The position numbers were made by a program, and so were the translations under genes. The notes below the pieces were generated by a model that was not told the origin of the DNA, did not search any database, and saw only the letters and a list, made by a program, of their open reading frames with translations. A DNA stretch of 64,000 bases from NCBI RefSeq assembly GCF_024197615.1, contig NZ_JAKUKE010000003.1, positions 1,077,435 to 1,141,434 on the forward strand. The letters run 5' to 3'. The number at the start of each line of letters is the position of its first letter. Within the stretch, counting starts at the first letter, position 1. The DNA comes from Desulfuromonas sp. KJ2020 (GTDB lineage Bacteria; Desulfobacterota; Desulfuromonadia; Desulfuromonadales; SZUA-540). Shown here in pieces: positions 46,097 to 55,054 of the stretch.

Positions 46097-46954
46097 TTAG
46101 CTGTTGCCAATTTTTCTCAAGAGGCTGAAGACGACAAACAGAAGTCCCAGCCCGAAGAGAAATACCGCCAGTCCCGAAAATTCGTGAAGAAAACCACGCG
46201 CCACCCGATCACCGAAAAAATGAGCCAACACGCCCGTACCGCTGACACGCAGAATATTGGCCAGCAAGGCGACGGGAATGGCGGCCAAAACTAAAATGGC
46301 TTTACGCCACCAGTCCCCAGCAGAAATATAGGCAAAGATAACACTCAGCATGCCCAGGGACATGATCGATCGAATGCCGCTGCAGGCTTCGGCTACTTCA
46401 AGCTGAGTCTGCATAAAATAGAGCATGTTCCCTTCCCGATATACAGGGATGGAACAGAACTGGATGAGTCCGGCGGAAATCTTGGTAGCCAACAGCTGCA
46501 GCGGGAAAGATACAAGGCTGAGCAGGCTGTCAGGCACTGGCACCATGAAAAAGAGGATACCCAGAGGAAACACCAGCAAGCGCGCCATCCTGGCCCCGAG
46601 GAATCCCCAGACCAAGCCGATGAGGGTGGAAATGAACATGAGACGGGCGAAAAAAGCGATGCCACCCACGGTGCTGATCAGATAGATGACCAGGCTCCCG
46701 CTCAACACGAAAAGCCCCCACCAGGATCCCTGCACAGGCGTTTTCAAGGCCTCATGCCGCTTCTCCCATAAAAAGTAGAGGGAAATCAGTGGCACGAGCA
46801 GGGCATGGGAATTGTCGGAATGACTAAGCCAGGAATCGACCATAGGCGGCAGGACCGGAGAGAAAGCCAGCAGCCAGAGTGTCAGCAACAGAACAGTCTG
46901 CCACTTAAGGGTTTGATCATTCAGGGTCATGTCCAGTGTGTTTGTGTCCATCAT
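46097..46954 (-). CDS. xrtA: Exosortase A (XrtA), PEP-CTERM sorting transpeptidase
   Basis: A 285-residue membrane cysteine protease/transpeptidase with about eight helices. The catalytic triad is intact: Cys191 in EVAEACSGIRSIMS, Arg236 in LANILRVSGTGV and His257 in GFLHEFSG. It recognises the PEP motif of C-terminal sorting signals and transfers or cleaves proteins destined for the outer surface. An AGGA stands before the ATG. It is followed by epsI and surrounded by the full EPS machinery. The protein at 63277 is a likely substrate in the window. Confidence 0.96.
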   Translation of the reverse strand: MMDTNTLDMTLNDQTLKWQTVLLLTLWLLAFSPVLPPMVDSWLSHSDNSHALLVPLISLYFLWEKRHEALKTPVQGSWWGLFVLSGSLVIYLISTVGGIAFFARLMFISTLIGLVWGFLGARMARLLVFPLGILFFMVPVPDSLLSLVSFPLQLLATKISAGLIQFCSIPVYREGNMLYFMQTQLEVAEACSGIRSIMSLGMLSVIFAYISAGDWWRKAILVLAAIPVALLANILRVSGTGVLAHFFGDRVARGFLHEFSGLAVFLFGLGLLFVVFSLLRKIGNS

Positions 46955-46997
46955 CCAGTCCTGTACAGTGACACGTGGAGAAAAAATGACCTTTGCC

Positions 46998-48236
46998 CTA
47001 ACTGAGGGATTCGACTTCCGTGTTTGTCGTTGCGGTCTCTGCTATTGATCCCCAACAGGGTTCAAGCAATTCGCGAATCCGCCGCTGATCGTTCTTTCGA
47101 ACAAAAGGATGCACCGGCAAGGTGATCAGGCGTTGAGCGATTTCTGCCGCCCCCGGGTAGCTCTGGCCTTCAAATTCATCCGCTAGTTCCGGCAATTGAT
47201 GAATGGGGAGAGGATAAGCCGGCGCCACCCCCAAACCAAGACGCTCGCTCTCTCTCCAGAGTCTTCTGGCCTGATTCGGGGAGGCCGTCATGACCGGGAA
47301 TCGCAGCAGAGGGAGATCGTCCGCATATTCAGGACGCGAGCTTGCCGGGAGAACGTTTCGCCAAACCTGGACCGACCGGCGACGTCCTTCCTGCAGTTCA
47401 AGAAGCCGCCGGGTCCAGCTTCGCGCCAAGCCGGCCTGGAAACCACTGAGACATCTCAACGTAAATCCAGTATCAAAGATTGTTTCTCCCAGGCGCAAAA
47501 AGGGGATGGCCTTGGGCAACCAGAAGAATGAGGGCCGACTCAACAGCCAAAGAGCCAGTGCATACAAGAAAAGGGTCGCCGTCGGCATTGGCCCATAGGA
47601 GGCAAGATGACGACATTCATCTTCCAGTCCGCGACCGATTTCATCGGAGTTGGTCAGAATGAGGCCACCTTCCACGGTGGACAGAGCCTTGCCTCTGCCA
47701 AGGCTGAAAAAACCGACATCCCCCCGCATGCCAAGCAGACGACCGCGCGAGGTCCCTCCCATAGCCTGGGCAGCGTCTTCCACCACCGCAACGGAGGCGG
47801 GCAGCATGGACCGAATCCGGTCGACATCGGCCGGCAATCCGAAGAGGTTGACAGGCACTACGCACAGCAGACGTGGATCAGAGAGTATCGGCTTCAAGTG
47901 GGTGTAATCGAAATCGAGAGTCGCTGGATCAACATCACACAGGCGCACCTTGAGCCCCGCCCTGACTATGGCCGAAGGGACGGAATAGCAGGTAAATGCC
48001 GGGATCAGGACATGGTCGCGCTCGGGATGTCTGGCTTTGAGAACCTGAAGGGTCAAGGTCAGGGCCGCTTTGCCCGAGGAGACGGGGAAAACATGGCGAC
48101 AGTTGAACCACTCCCTCAACTCGTCGGTAAATCGAGCCACTTCCTTCTGGCCGCGCACTATCCCCTCAAAACCCGCGAAAATATCCGATAGGGTCAGAGG
48201 TGAGGCAGCAGGTGGAAGGGTGCGGCCGATACGCAT
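46998..48236 (-). CDS. DegT/DnrJ/EryC1 family PLP-dependent sugar aminotransferase
   Basis: A 412-residue fold-type I aminotransferase. The N-terminal part has FPVSSGKAALTLTLQVL and IPAFTCYSVPSAIVRAGLKVRLCDVD. The cofactor-binding region has VVEDAAQAMGG and FFSLGRGKALSTVEGGLIL, where Lys forms the Schiff base. It probably makes an amino sugar nucleotide (for later N-acylation by the locus's acetyltransferases). The C-terminal extension is long and contains a hydrophobic segment (ATLFLYALALWLLSRPSFFW), which is unusual for soluble family members and may be peripheral to the membrane. Confidence 0.82.
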   Translation of the reverse strand: MRIGRTLPPAASPLTLSDIFAGFEGIVRGQKEVARFTDELREWFNCRHVFPVSSGKAALTLTLQVLKARHPERDHVLIPAFTCYSVPSAIVRAGLKVRLCDVDPATLDFDYTHLKPILSDPRLLCVVPVNLFGLPADVDRIRSMLPASVAVVEDAAQAMGGTSRGRLLGMRGDVGFFSLGRGKALSTVEGGLILTNSDEIGRGLEDECRHLASYGPMPTATLFLYALALWLLSRPSFFWLPKAIPFLRLGETIFDTGFTLRCLSGFQAGLARSWTRRLLELQEGRRRSVQVWRNVLPASSRPEYADDLPLLRFPVMTASPNQARRLWRESERLGLGVAPAYPLPIHQLPELADEFEGQSYPGAAEIAQRLITLPVHPFVRKNDQRRIRELLEPCWGSIAETATTNTEVESLS

Positions 48237-48249
48237 TGGGTCTCCTTGA

Positions 48250-49293
48250 CTACAGACTGATGTTGCGCCTCAGGGGCGGACCTAGCAGGGTCGTCATTCG
48301 CAAGGGCAGATGAGACCAGACCGCCTGCGCCAGACGGCGACGGGGAGAGACGACCGCTTCGACACGGCTCTCCGCATCGGACTTTCCCTGGTCCTGCCAG
48401 AACAGCGGCTGCGGCCTGGCCCCCCATTGTTCTTTAAAGCGGTATGTCCCGCAGCCCGGTGTAGAACGACCAAAATCGAAAGCGGGATAACCGTTGTCGG
48501 CAGCATACGAGAGTAAACGCCAGTAAAGAAGCATGTTGGCGTTGAGATGATTGTAGCGACGCAAAGATGAAGCCCAAGGGACCGAGGCCGTGCGAGGATG
48601 CAAAAGCAGAATCCCCGCTGCCGCCGCCCTGCCGTCAGGCGAATAGGCAACCCCCACTAAGGCCTTGTCATCGTAGTGTTTTACCACGGCCTCTATCCAT
48701 TTGCGGCTATGGACGGGCGAGCCAAGGTCGCGCATGTTTTCGGCAAAAACCGGATAAAACTCATCGATCAACTCCTTGCCGCCCAGACTGCACCGAAGGC
48801 CATCGCGCTGAGGTTTTCTGATCTGGCTGCGCAACTTGGACTTCAGGGAGGCAAGCAGCTCTGTCGATCCTGCGGGCAGATCCAAAACCATCCGTACTTT
48901 TTTGGCCGTGCTGTTGAAGACCAGGCAGGCGTTGTCCCACGAATATGCCCAGCGGATCTCCATCTGCCCTCCGGTACTTTCTTCAGCCAAAGATAGTGCT
49001 TTGCGAAGGAGAGCTTTCCGGGTCGATTCATCGACGCTCAGACAGCCACCGACATCGCAATAAGGCAGGGACACCAGGCGACCTCCGGTAAAGGGCGACT
49101 TCATCTGCACGAGGGGTAAAAGGCCTTGGATAACCCCGGCTTTTTCGGCCAGCAGGTACAGCCCTTTAAAACCATAGGCCTCTTCCACGGCTTGTTTCCA
49201 GGCATAGGAGTGGTAGGCCAGCCCTTGTGGATGGCGATCGACAAAGGCGTTCCAGGCTTCCCGATCCTTATGTTCAGCTATACGTATGTGCAA
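48250..49293 (-). CDS. FemAB-like XrtA-system-associated protein
   Basis: A 347-residue GNAT-fold FemAB protein (TIGR03019-like): YHSYAWKQAVEEAYGFKGLYLLAEK, GRLVSLPYCDVGGCLSVDE, then VGVAYSPDGRAAAAGILLLHPRTASVPWASS and LLYWRLLSYAADNGYPAFDFGRSTPGCGTYRFKEQWGA. TTG 49293 is chosen because GGAGG lies eleven bases upstream; the longer frame to 49353 also starts with TTG and lacks a ribosome-binding site. It overlaps the deacetylase gene by 20 bases. The family is restricted to exosortase A loci; a role in acylating polysaccharide is inferred. Confidence 0.84.
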   Translation of the reverse strand: MHIRIAEHKDREAWNAFVDRHPQGLAYHSYAWKQAVEEAYGFKGLYLLAEKAGVIQGLLPLVQMKSPFTGGRLVSLPYCDVGGCLSVDESTRKALLRKALSLAEESTGGQMEIRWAYSWDNACLVFNSTAKKVRMVLDLPAGSTELLASLKSKLRSQIRKPQRDGLRCSLGGKELIDEFYPVFAENMRDLGSPVHSRKWIEAVVKHYDDKALVGVAYSPDGRAAAAGILLLHPRTASVPWASSLRRYNHLNANMLLYWRLLSYAADNGYPAFDFGRSTPGCGTYRFKEQWGARPQPLFWQDQGKSDAESRVEAVVSPRRRLAQAVWSHLPLRMTTLLGPPLRRNISL

Positions 49294-50215
49294 AAGCGGC
49301 TTCGCCTCCCGGTTGCTGATGCGCTGCACAAGGAAAACTCTTCTGTCTCTCAAGGTAGTCGGTGCAAGTCAGAAATTCCCTATTTTTGAACGCCTGCAAA
49401 AATGCCTGCACTTTGGTTTCTGTTCTGTTCAGGTTGACGTAATGACGAAACTGAGAAAATGGGGATATTTCCCGCACCCGCGGCTGCTCGGGATCGAGTT
49501 CCCAAGGGTGAAGATAGAACATATACCCCTTATCGCGGTTTAACAGAGATCGAATGCCTAAATGAAACAAAGCAAAAGGCACCAAGCGAAAATAGCCACC
49601 GCCACCGAGAGGTAGCTGTTTTCCCCAGAGGTTGAGATTACTGATGGGAATTTCGTAAAAATCCTCTTTCACACAATAGGCCAGACCTTTTCTGTCCGTC
49701 TCCGTCAGAGGGATGTGCCCATAGCGGTTGTTAAGCTGAAAAGAATTGAAACTGGAATCATAGCGATACCCGCATTCACATACGATTTCCAGAACCTGAG
49801 GGGTAATGGAAAAGCTGGGGGCGCGATATCCCGTGACCGGACGGCCGGTAATATCTTCCAGCGTTTTTTTACTTCGGCATAAATCTTCAATTAAGTCACA
49901 TTCTCCCTGTCCATGACACAGTGCATGTCCATACCCGTGTGAGGCCACTTCATGCCCCCTGTTCTGTATCTCTCGAACCAAGGCAGGCAGGCGCTCGGCA
50001 ATCCATCCCAAAACAAAAAAGGTGGCTTTTCCCGGGGTGCCGGCAGTGGAATCGATTGAATCGAGAAGATCCAGCAACAGATGCGTGTTGCGCTCCACCC
50101 GAAGCTCGCATTCAGGCCAGCTGGACAGCGGAATAGCCCCTTTGAGGTTTTCCACCTGGAACCAGTCCTCAACATCGACGGTGAACAGAATGTATTCTTT
50201 CCCTGTTTTGGGCAT
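49274..50215 (-). CDS. XrtA-system polysaccharide deacetylase
   Basis: A 313-residue deacetylase (TIGR03006-like) of the carbohydrate-esterase-4 fold. The motifs are YILFTVDVEDWFQVEN (TVDVED variant of TFDDG), ATFFVLGWIAERLPALV, HEVASHGYGHALCHG and TGYRAPSFSITPQVLEI. No signal peptide is present. It probably N-deacetylates an amino sugar of the EPS. It lies eight bases after the ATPase gene in the standard XrtA gene order. Confidence 0.92.
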   Translation of the reverse strand: MPKTGKEYILFTVDVEDWFQVENLKGAIPLSSWPECELRVERNTHLLLDLLDSIDSTAGTPGKATFFVLGWIAERLPALVREIQNRGHEVASHGYGHALCHGQGECDLIEDLCRSKKTLEDITGRPVTGYRAPSFSITPQVLEIVCECGYRYDSSFNSFQLNNRYGHIPLTETDRKGLAYCVKEDFYEIPISNLNLWGKQLPLGGGGYFRLVPFALFHLGIRSLLNRDKGYMFYLHPWELDPEQPRVREISPFSQFRHYVNLNRTETKVQAFLQAFKNREFLTCTDYLERQKSFPCAAHQQPGGEAAFAHTYS

Positions 50216-50223
50216 TGACGTAA

Positions 50224-51315
50224 CTAACTCCAGCCGAGCGATCGGTTAAAAAGTTTTTTTTTACCTGACCGCAATTCTTCGTCGTGAGACGCGGAAAACC
50301 GCAAAGATTCTGCGATAGTCTTTACCTCGGCCATCTGAGCGGAAAGAGTGTCCAATTGGTTCGAAAGCCGGGTAAACTCTTCCCGTTGCTTGGCCATGAG
50401 AACCTTCAAAATATTTTCGTGCATGCTGATGCGTTCAAGGAGGTTCTCTTTCTGATGAAGCAAAGAGTCTTCGTCGACCACCTCGACCTCTTCGAGCGCT
50501 TCGGATTCTCCCAAAATATCCAGGTCATCGATGACTTCCCGGACCATATCCAGCGTAACGTCGCGAACCTGGTCGGCGAAGGCAGCCAACAGGATGAAGT
50601 CACAGAGAACATTGATCAGGCGTGGGATCCCGCTGCTGAACCGGTAGATCAGGTCCATGGCCCCGGCTTCGAAGGTGACGGCCTCGCGATTGCCGGCTTT
50701 TTCCATCCGATACAGGATGTAGTCTTCGGTTTCTTCCCGCCGCAGGGGGCGCAGATGGCAGCCGATATTAATGCGCTGCTTGAGCTGGCGCAGCTCGGGT
50801 TTGGCGATGAGGGTTTTTAATTCGGGCTGACCGGCCAGGACAATCTGCAAAAGCTTGGTGTTTTCCGCCTCCAGGTTGGAGAGCAGGCGGATTTCTTCCA
50901 GCGTATCCAGAGACAGGTTCTGGGCTTCGTCGATGATCAAAATGGGCTTGCCGTGGTTCGCGTATTCCTCAATGAGATAGCTGTTAAGCTCCCTCAGCAG
51001 GGCGACCTTGTCCTTCCCTTCAGGGTTGAGACCGAATTCTTCATTGACCATGGCGATCAACTGCAGAGAATCAACGCGGGTGTTGAAAACCATGGCAAGG
51101 GAGGTATGACCTGAGAATCGGCTGATGATGTCTTTAAGAATGGTCGTTTTGCCCGAGCCCACCTCCCCTGTCAGCAGAATGAAGCCGGCCCCTTCCTTAA
51201 GGCCGTACTCAAGATAGCTCAAGGCCTTGCGATGAGGGTCGCTGGGATAGAGAAATTGTGGATTGGGCACAATTTCAAAGGGTTTGAGGGTAAAGCCGAA
51301 AAACTCGTTATACAT
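50224..51315 (-). CDS. XrtA/PEP-CTERM-system ATPase (ExeA-like)
   Basis: A 363-residue AAA ATPase (TIGR03015-like). The family start MYNEFFGFTLKPFEIVPNPQFLYPS is followed by Walker A GEVGSGKTTI (50-59), Walker B ILIIDEAQNLS and FSSGIPRLINVLCDFILLAAF. A C-terminal coiled-coil (about 290-340, LLHQKENLLERISMHENILKVLMAKQREEF) may mediate assembly. It is related to the secretion ATPase ExeA and is always found with the outer-membrane barrel and kinase encoded next. Probable energy or assembly factor for export; no direct proof. Confidence 0.93.
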   Translation of the reverse strand: MYNEFFGFTLKPFEIVPNPQFLYPSDPHRKALSYLEYGLKEGAGFILLTGEVGSGKTTILKDIISRFSGHTSLAMVFNTRVDSLQLIAMVNEEFGLNPEGKDKVALLRELNSYLIEEYANHGKPILIIDEAQNLSLDTLEEIRLLSNLEAENTKLLQIVLAGQPELKTLIAKPELRQLKQRINIGCHLRPLRREETEDYILYRMEKAGNREAVTFEAGAMDLIYRFSSGIPRLINVLCDFILLAAFADQVRDVTLDMVREVIDDLDILGESEALEEVEVVDEDSLLHQKENLLERISMHENILKVLMAKQREEFTRLSNQLDTLSAQMAEVKTIAESLRFSASHDEELRSGKKKLFNRSLGWS

Positions 51316-51339
51316 TTAGAATCCCCTCGCTGAAGCGGG

Positions 51340-52578
51340 TTAGAATTCAAACGACCCTTCTACAAAAGCGATATGATTGACATAGTCGCCGGAGTCTATA
51401 TTGGAGTTTTCCTCCCGATAGCGGTAGCCGAGGCTGGCTGAAAAACGCTGTGCCGCATATTCCAAAGCCGGGCCGCCGCCGTAGCGATGGACACGCTCTC
51501 TTTCGGGTTCGTATTCCAGATAGTCGTACGCTCCTGTTAGACGTAAAAGCGTATTGCGAACCAGTGGCATACCGACCGAAAGGCTGCCGCCAATCACATC
51601 GTCTTGCCGGTTTGTTTCCTGATATCTGTCTTGTCCAGCATGCCCTTCCAGTTCAAACAATACTCCGGAATGTCGTGAGGCATAGACGGTGGCAGACTTA
51701 CGCTCAAAGAGTCCTTCGGTTACGGAATTGACAACCTCCTGAGAGTAACTTGCACCAACAGCCCAATAAGAGGAAATTGTGTAGTCAAGGCTGGCGGCCC
51801 AGAGGTTCGTCTTTTCCTCAGCCCGATCGTCATAATTGATCCAGGATTGACCTCCATGCCCTCGCAGGGTCAGACGGGGTGAAAGGCGATATTCCAGACC
51901 GACCCAACCATCCTGTCGTGCGTAATCTTCGGTAATTCTCGCCTGGTGTTCACGATATTCGTAATAGAGGAGAAGGCTAAAGCGCGTAGACAGGTCTTTA
52001 CGAACATCCACGTAACCGGCATGGGCTTCGGAATCGTCCCCTTCGGGGGCCTGATAGGAGAGCTTTTCGAAGCGGTAGCCAATGATCGCTAGCAGGCCCG
52101 GTAGCGCCCGGTACTGGTAACGGGGATTTGCCAGAAATCTGTTCAGGTTGGTCCTGTTGACAAAAAGGCTTTCTTCAACAACGGGGTCGCGTTCATCAAT
52201 GGTGACCCGACTGTAATGATCCTCAAGGGTAACGGTAAAATCGCGATCCGGCAGGATCTGTGCCGTCCCCATGGCACGCTGCACATCCTTGAGGCTGGAT
52301 TCATTCTCTTCGGTGAGATCGGCATAAAAAATATAGTGGAGGCTGTAGTCGAGGCTAAGATCGAGGTAATTGCTGTCCAATTCAAGGGAGAGGCCGGGAA
52401 TAGCCCGGGTGATGAAATCCCCCTGCTCGTTGTGGGCCGACAGATAGACATTGTCGTTATATTCTTCCCGCAAGGTAAAGCGCGGAGAGATGTCGACACG
52501 CCCCCAGGCGACACTGGCAAACGTGAGAGCAAGCAGGCATCCCAGGGCAGCCGAACGGATAAATATAGACCTCTTCAA
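51340..52578 (-). CDS. PEP-CTERM-system outer-membrane beta-barrel protein
   Basis: A 412-residue exported protein (TIGR03016-like). The signal peptide (1-26) ends ASVAWG. The rest alternates short amphipathic strands: RFTLREEYNDNVYLS, LDLSLDYSLHYIF, SLSVGMPLVRNTLLRLTGAYDYLEY. It closes with the aromatic-ended strand IAFVEGSFEF, a classic outer-membrane barrel C-terminus. Probable porin-like component of EPS secretion. It is encoded between the tyrosine kinase and the ATPase. Confidence 0.88.
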   Translation of the reverse strand: MKRSIFIRSAALGCLLALTFASVAWGRVDISPRFTLREEYNDNVYLSAHNEQGDFITRAIPGLSLELDSNYLDLSLDYSLHYIFYADLTEENESSLKDVQRAMGTAQILPDRDFTVTLEDHYSRVTIDERDPVVEESLFVNRTNLNRFLANPRYQYRALPGLLAIIGYRFEKLSYQAPEGDDSEAHAGYVDVRKDLSTRFSLLLYYEYREHQARITEDYARQDGWVGLEYRLSPRLTLRGHGGQSWINYDDRAEEKTNLWAASLDYTISSYWAVGASYSQEVVNSVTEGLFERKSATVYASRHSGVLFELEGHAGQDRYQETNRQDDVIGGSLSVGMPLVRNTLLRLTGAYDYLEYEPERERVHRYGGGPALEYAAQRFSASLGYRYREENSNIDSGDYVNHIAFVEGSFEF

Positions 52579-52589
52579 AACTGCCCTCC

Positions 52590-53423
52590 TCAGTAGTAAT
52601 AGGAGTATCGGCCGGCAGACGGCATGACACTGGAATCGTTGTAAACGGCCCCCAATAGATTGGTGCCCTTAAGGCTGTCCATCGCTTCCCGGATCTGATC
52701 GGTTTTGGCGAAGCCTTCGCGGATGACATAAATCACCCCGTCGACTTCGGATCCGAGAATCTGGGCATCGGCAAAGGGAAGCGCTGGTGGGGTGTCGAAA
52801 ATCACGTAGCGTTCGGGATAGCGTGATTTCAATTCACGGATCAGTCTTTTCATGCGTTCTGAGGATAAGAGCTCCAGGTGGTTCTCGACGGGGGATCCCG
52901 CGGGCAAAATGACTAGCTTTCCCAACCCGGTCTTGATCAAGGCCTTTTCAACAGGGAGGCCTTCCTGTAGGCAGTTGACCAGTCCGACCTCGGGTTGAAG
53001 CCCCAGATAACGATGGATGGAAGGTCGCCGCAGATCGGTATCGACCAAAAGTACCGTGTGATCATATTCCTGCGCCAGAGCCAGGGCCAGATTGAGGGCG
53101 GTAATACTTTTCCCTTCGCTGCCCACGGTGCTGGTAACCAGAATCGTGTTGAGAAAAGATTCCTTTTTTGTCAGCTTTCGTACGAGAGAACGAAGCTTTT
53201 TATATTCTTCAGAGACGGCATCGTTGTTGCGAGCCACCATGGGCAAAAAGGGGCTCTTGACCTTGAGCGGCTTGACGTCCTGCAGGGCTTGTGCAGAAGA
53301 CCGGATATCCCGCTCAGGGGAATAATCGGCGGGCGGCGACACCAGCTTTGTCGTGTCATTGCTGTCATCAACACCCTGTCTCAGGCGGGTTGCTTTCTCG
53401 ATCGCCTTTTCAATTCGGCTCAT
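52590..53423 (-). CDS. XrtA-associated tyrosine autokinase (BY-kinase)
   Basis: A 277-residue CpsD/Wzc-type kinase domain (TIGR03018-like). Walker A is VTSTVGSEGKSITALNLALALA, Walker A' VLLVDTDLRRPSIHRYLG and Walker B RYVIFDTPPALPFADA. The tail AGRYSYYY holds the tyrosine cluster that is autophosphorylated. ATG 53423 (MSRIEKAIEKATRL) has GGAGG nine bases upstream and is preferred over the upstream start at 53468. It works with the chain-length protein encoded immediately before it to control polymer length. Confidence 0.93.
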   Translation of the reverse strand: MSRIEKAIEKATRLRQGVDDSNDTTKLVSPPADYSPERDIRSSAQALQDVKPLKVKSPFLPMVARNNDAVSEEYKKLRSLVRKLTKKESFLNTILVTSTVGSEGKSITALNLALALAQEYDHTVLLVDTDLRRPSIHRYLGLQPEVGLVNCLQEGLPVEKALIKTGLGKLVILPAGSPVENHLELLSSERMKRLIRELKSRYPERYVIFDTPPALPFADAQILGSEVDGVIYVIREGFAKTDQIREAMDSLKGTNLLGAVYNDSSVMPSAGRYSYYY

Positions 53424-53485
53424 ATTTCCTGCCTCCCCTTGGGTGGGTAACGGCATCGTGCCAGTCATGCCGTGAAAAATGTCGT

Positions 53486-54988
53486 TTAACGCAGCAGGGC
53501 TTCGAATGCGAGCAGCCCGAGAACCGCTGAGAAATAAACCCCGGACACCGAATAAATAAGGGCATCACGGCGCTTCACCACCCGCAGTTGTTCAGAATCA
53601 ACGATAGTCGGGATGACGGCCAGCACCTCCACCCCCAATTCACGAATCTGCACGACCTCTACAATGGTTGGGTTCAGGCGATCCAGCAGCAGAATAAGCC
53701 CTGCCCCGCTACCCAGGCCGGCGGCAATCGCCAGAAGAATCATGCGCACCATATTGGGGAATTCGGGAGCCTTCGGCAGCTGAGCCGGATCGACAATACG
53801 GAAGGTCGAGGCCTTGTTGCTGATTTCCATCTGTTTGGACACTTCCGACTGTCCCATACGCGTCAGCAGTTGATCGTAAGTTTGGCGATAAGAATCGCGT
53901 TCCTGCTCCAGAGCGGCAAGGACCTTGCGGTTTTCGGGGACGTCCTGCAGTTGGGCCTTGCGTCCCTCCATCATTCTCAGGAGACTTTCTTTCCTGGCCT
54001 TAAGCGAACTCAATTCCGCCTCGACGTTGAAGATGTTCTGTTGTACTTCCTGATGCACCGGATTGATGGTAGTCATCTCACCCGTCAGGGGTTGCCCCTC
54101 CTGTCCGCTCTGCAAATGGCGCTTGAGACCTTCCACCTCGGCTTTCAGGCGAATGACTTCAGGATAATTTTCCGTGTAGGTCAGTAAAAGTTGGGCGATC
54201 CGCTGCTCAAGCGACACAATGCGGTCTGCGCCTTGCTGTTCGTTGAAAATGGGAACGGACTGTTTGACGTTTTTCAATTGCTGCGCCAGTTGTCCCTTTC
54301 TGGCTTCAAGAGTCTCCATGGTCAGGGTGATATCCTCGATCTCCCTTTGATACGTCTGGATATCCTGCAGAATGGCCTGTTCGCCCACCGCGAGAAAAAC
54401 GCCCTGCTGGCGACGAAATTCGATGATGGCGTCTTCGGCTTCGTCCAGCTTCTTTTTGAAGTGGATGAGCTGCTCATCGAGGAAACGGTTGGCACCGTAG
54501 GTTTCTTCGCGCTTTTCCGATATATTTTCTTCAACATAGGTTCGTACCAGCGTGTTGACGTAATCCCTGGCGAAAACCGGATCGCCATCGACAATGGACA
54601 CGGTAAAAAGACCTTCACGGTTTCTGAAATCGATCTTTGTCCTCGTCTGCAAAGCCTCCACGTAGTCCTGCAACCTGGCCTCACTGCCAAGCTCAGCATC
54701 CAAGTCCATCTCTTTAAGCACCTTGCTGATCAGGTCGCGGCTGAGCATGGCATAGCGCAGTACGCGGATACGATCGTCCATGCTCGGCGTGATGGCGATG
54801 CCCTCCACCAGACTGTTGATGACATTGCTTTCAATGAAAACAGTACTGTCCGCCTTGTATTGCTTCGGCATAAAATAGCTGATACCGATCACCAGGGACA
54901 TAACCACCAGAGCGGTGGCAATGCCCAGATAGCGTTTTTTATAGAGCACACGCAGGTTGCGCATGATTTCAGATGATGATCTTTCCAT
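53486..54988 (-). CDS. XrtA-system polysaccharide chain-length determinant (Wzz/PCP family)
   Basis: A 500-residue inner-membrane protein (TIGR03007-like). A Wzz domain with membrane helix (KRYLGIATALVVMSLVIGISYFM) is near residue 35. A long periplasmic coiled-coil region spans about 165-400 (ETYGANRFLDEQLIHFKKKLDEAEDAIIEFRRQQG...). A second helix (MILLAIAAGLGSGAGLILLL) follows, preceded by the PxxP-type motif DPAQLPKAPEFPN. ATG 54988 is preceded by GAGAGGGA; the upstream candidate is TTG. Partner of the tyrosine kinase. Confidence 0.94.
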   Translation of the reverse strand: MERSSSEIMRNLRVLYKKRYLGIATALVVMSLVIGISYFMPKQYKADSTVFIESNVINSLVEGIAITPSMDDRIRVLRYAMLSRDLISKVLKEMDLDAELGSEARLQDYVEALQTRTKIDFRNREGLFTVSIVDGDPVFARDYVNTLVRTYVEENISEKREETYGANRFLDEQLIHFKKKLDEAEDAIIEFRRQQGVFLAVGEQAILQDIQTYQREIEDITLTMETLEARKGQLAQQLKNVKQSVPIFNEQQGADRIVSLEQRIAQLLLTYTENYPEVIRLKAEVEGLKRHLQSGQEGQPLTGEMTTINPVHQEVQQNIFNVEAELSSLKARKESLLRMMEGRKAQLQDVPENRKVLAALEQERDSYRQTYDQLLTRMGQSEVSKQMEISNKASTFRIVDPAQLPKAPEFPNMVRMILLAIAAGLGSGAGLILLLDRLNPTIVEVVQIRELGVEVLAVIPTIVDSEQLRVVKRRDALIYSVSGVYFSAVLGLLAFEALLR

Positions 54989-55054
54989 GGGGTTCCCTCT
55001 CAAAGCAGGCCAGTTTCTGGCCTGTCTTCAACCTGAGTTGGATGGCTTGACGGA

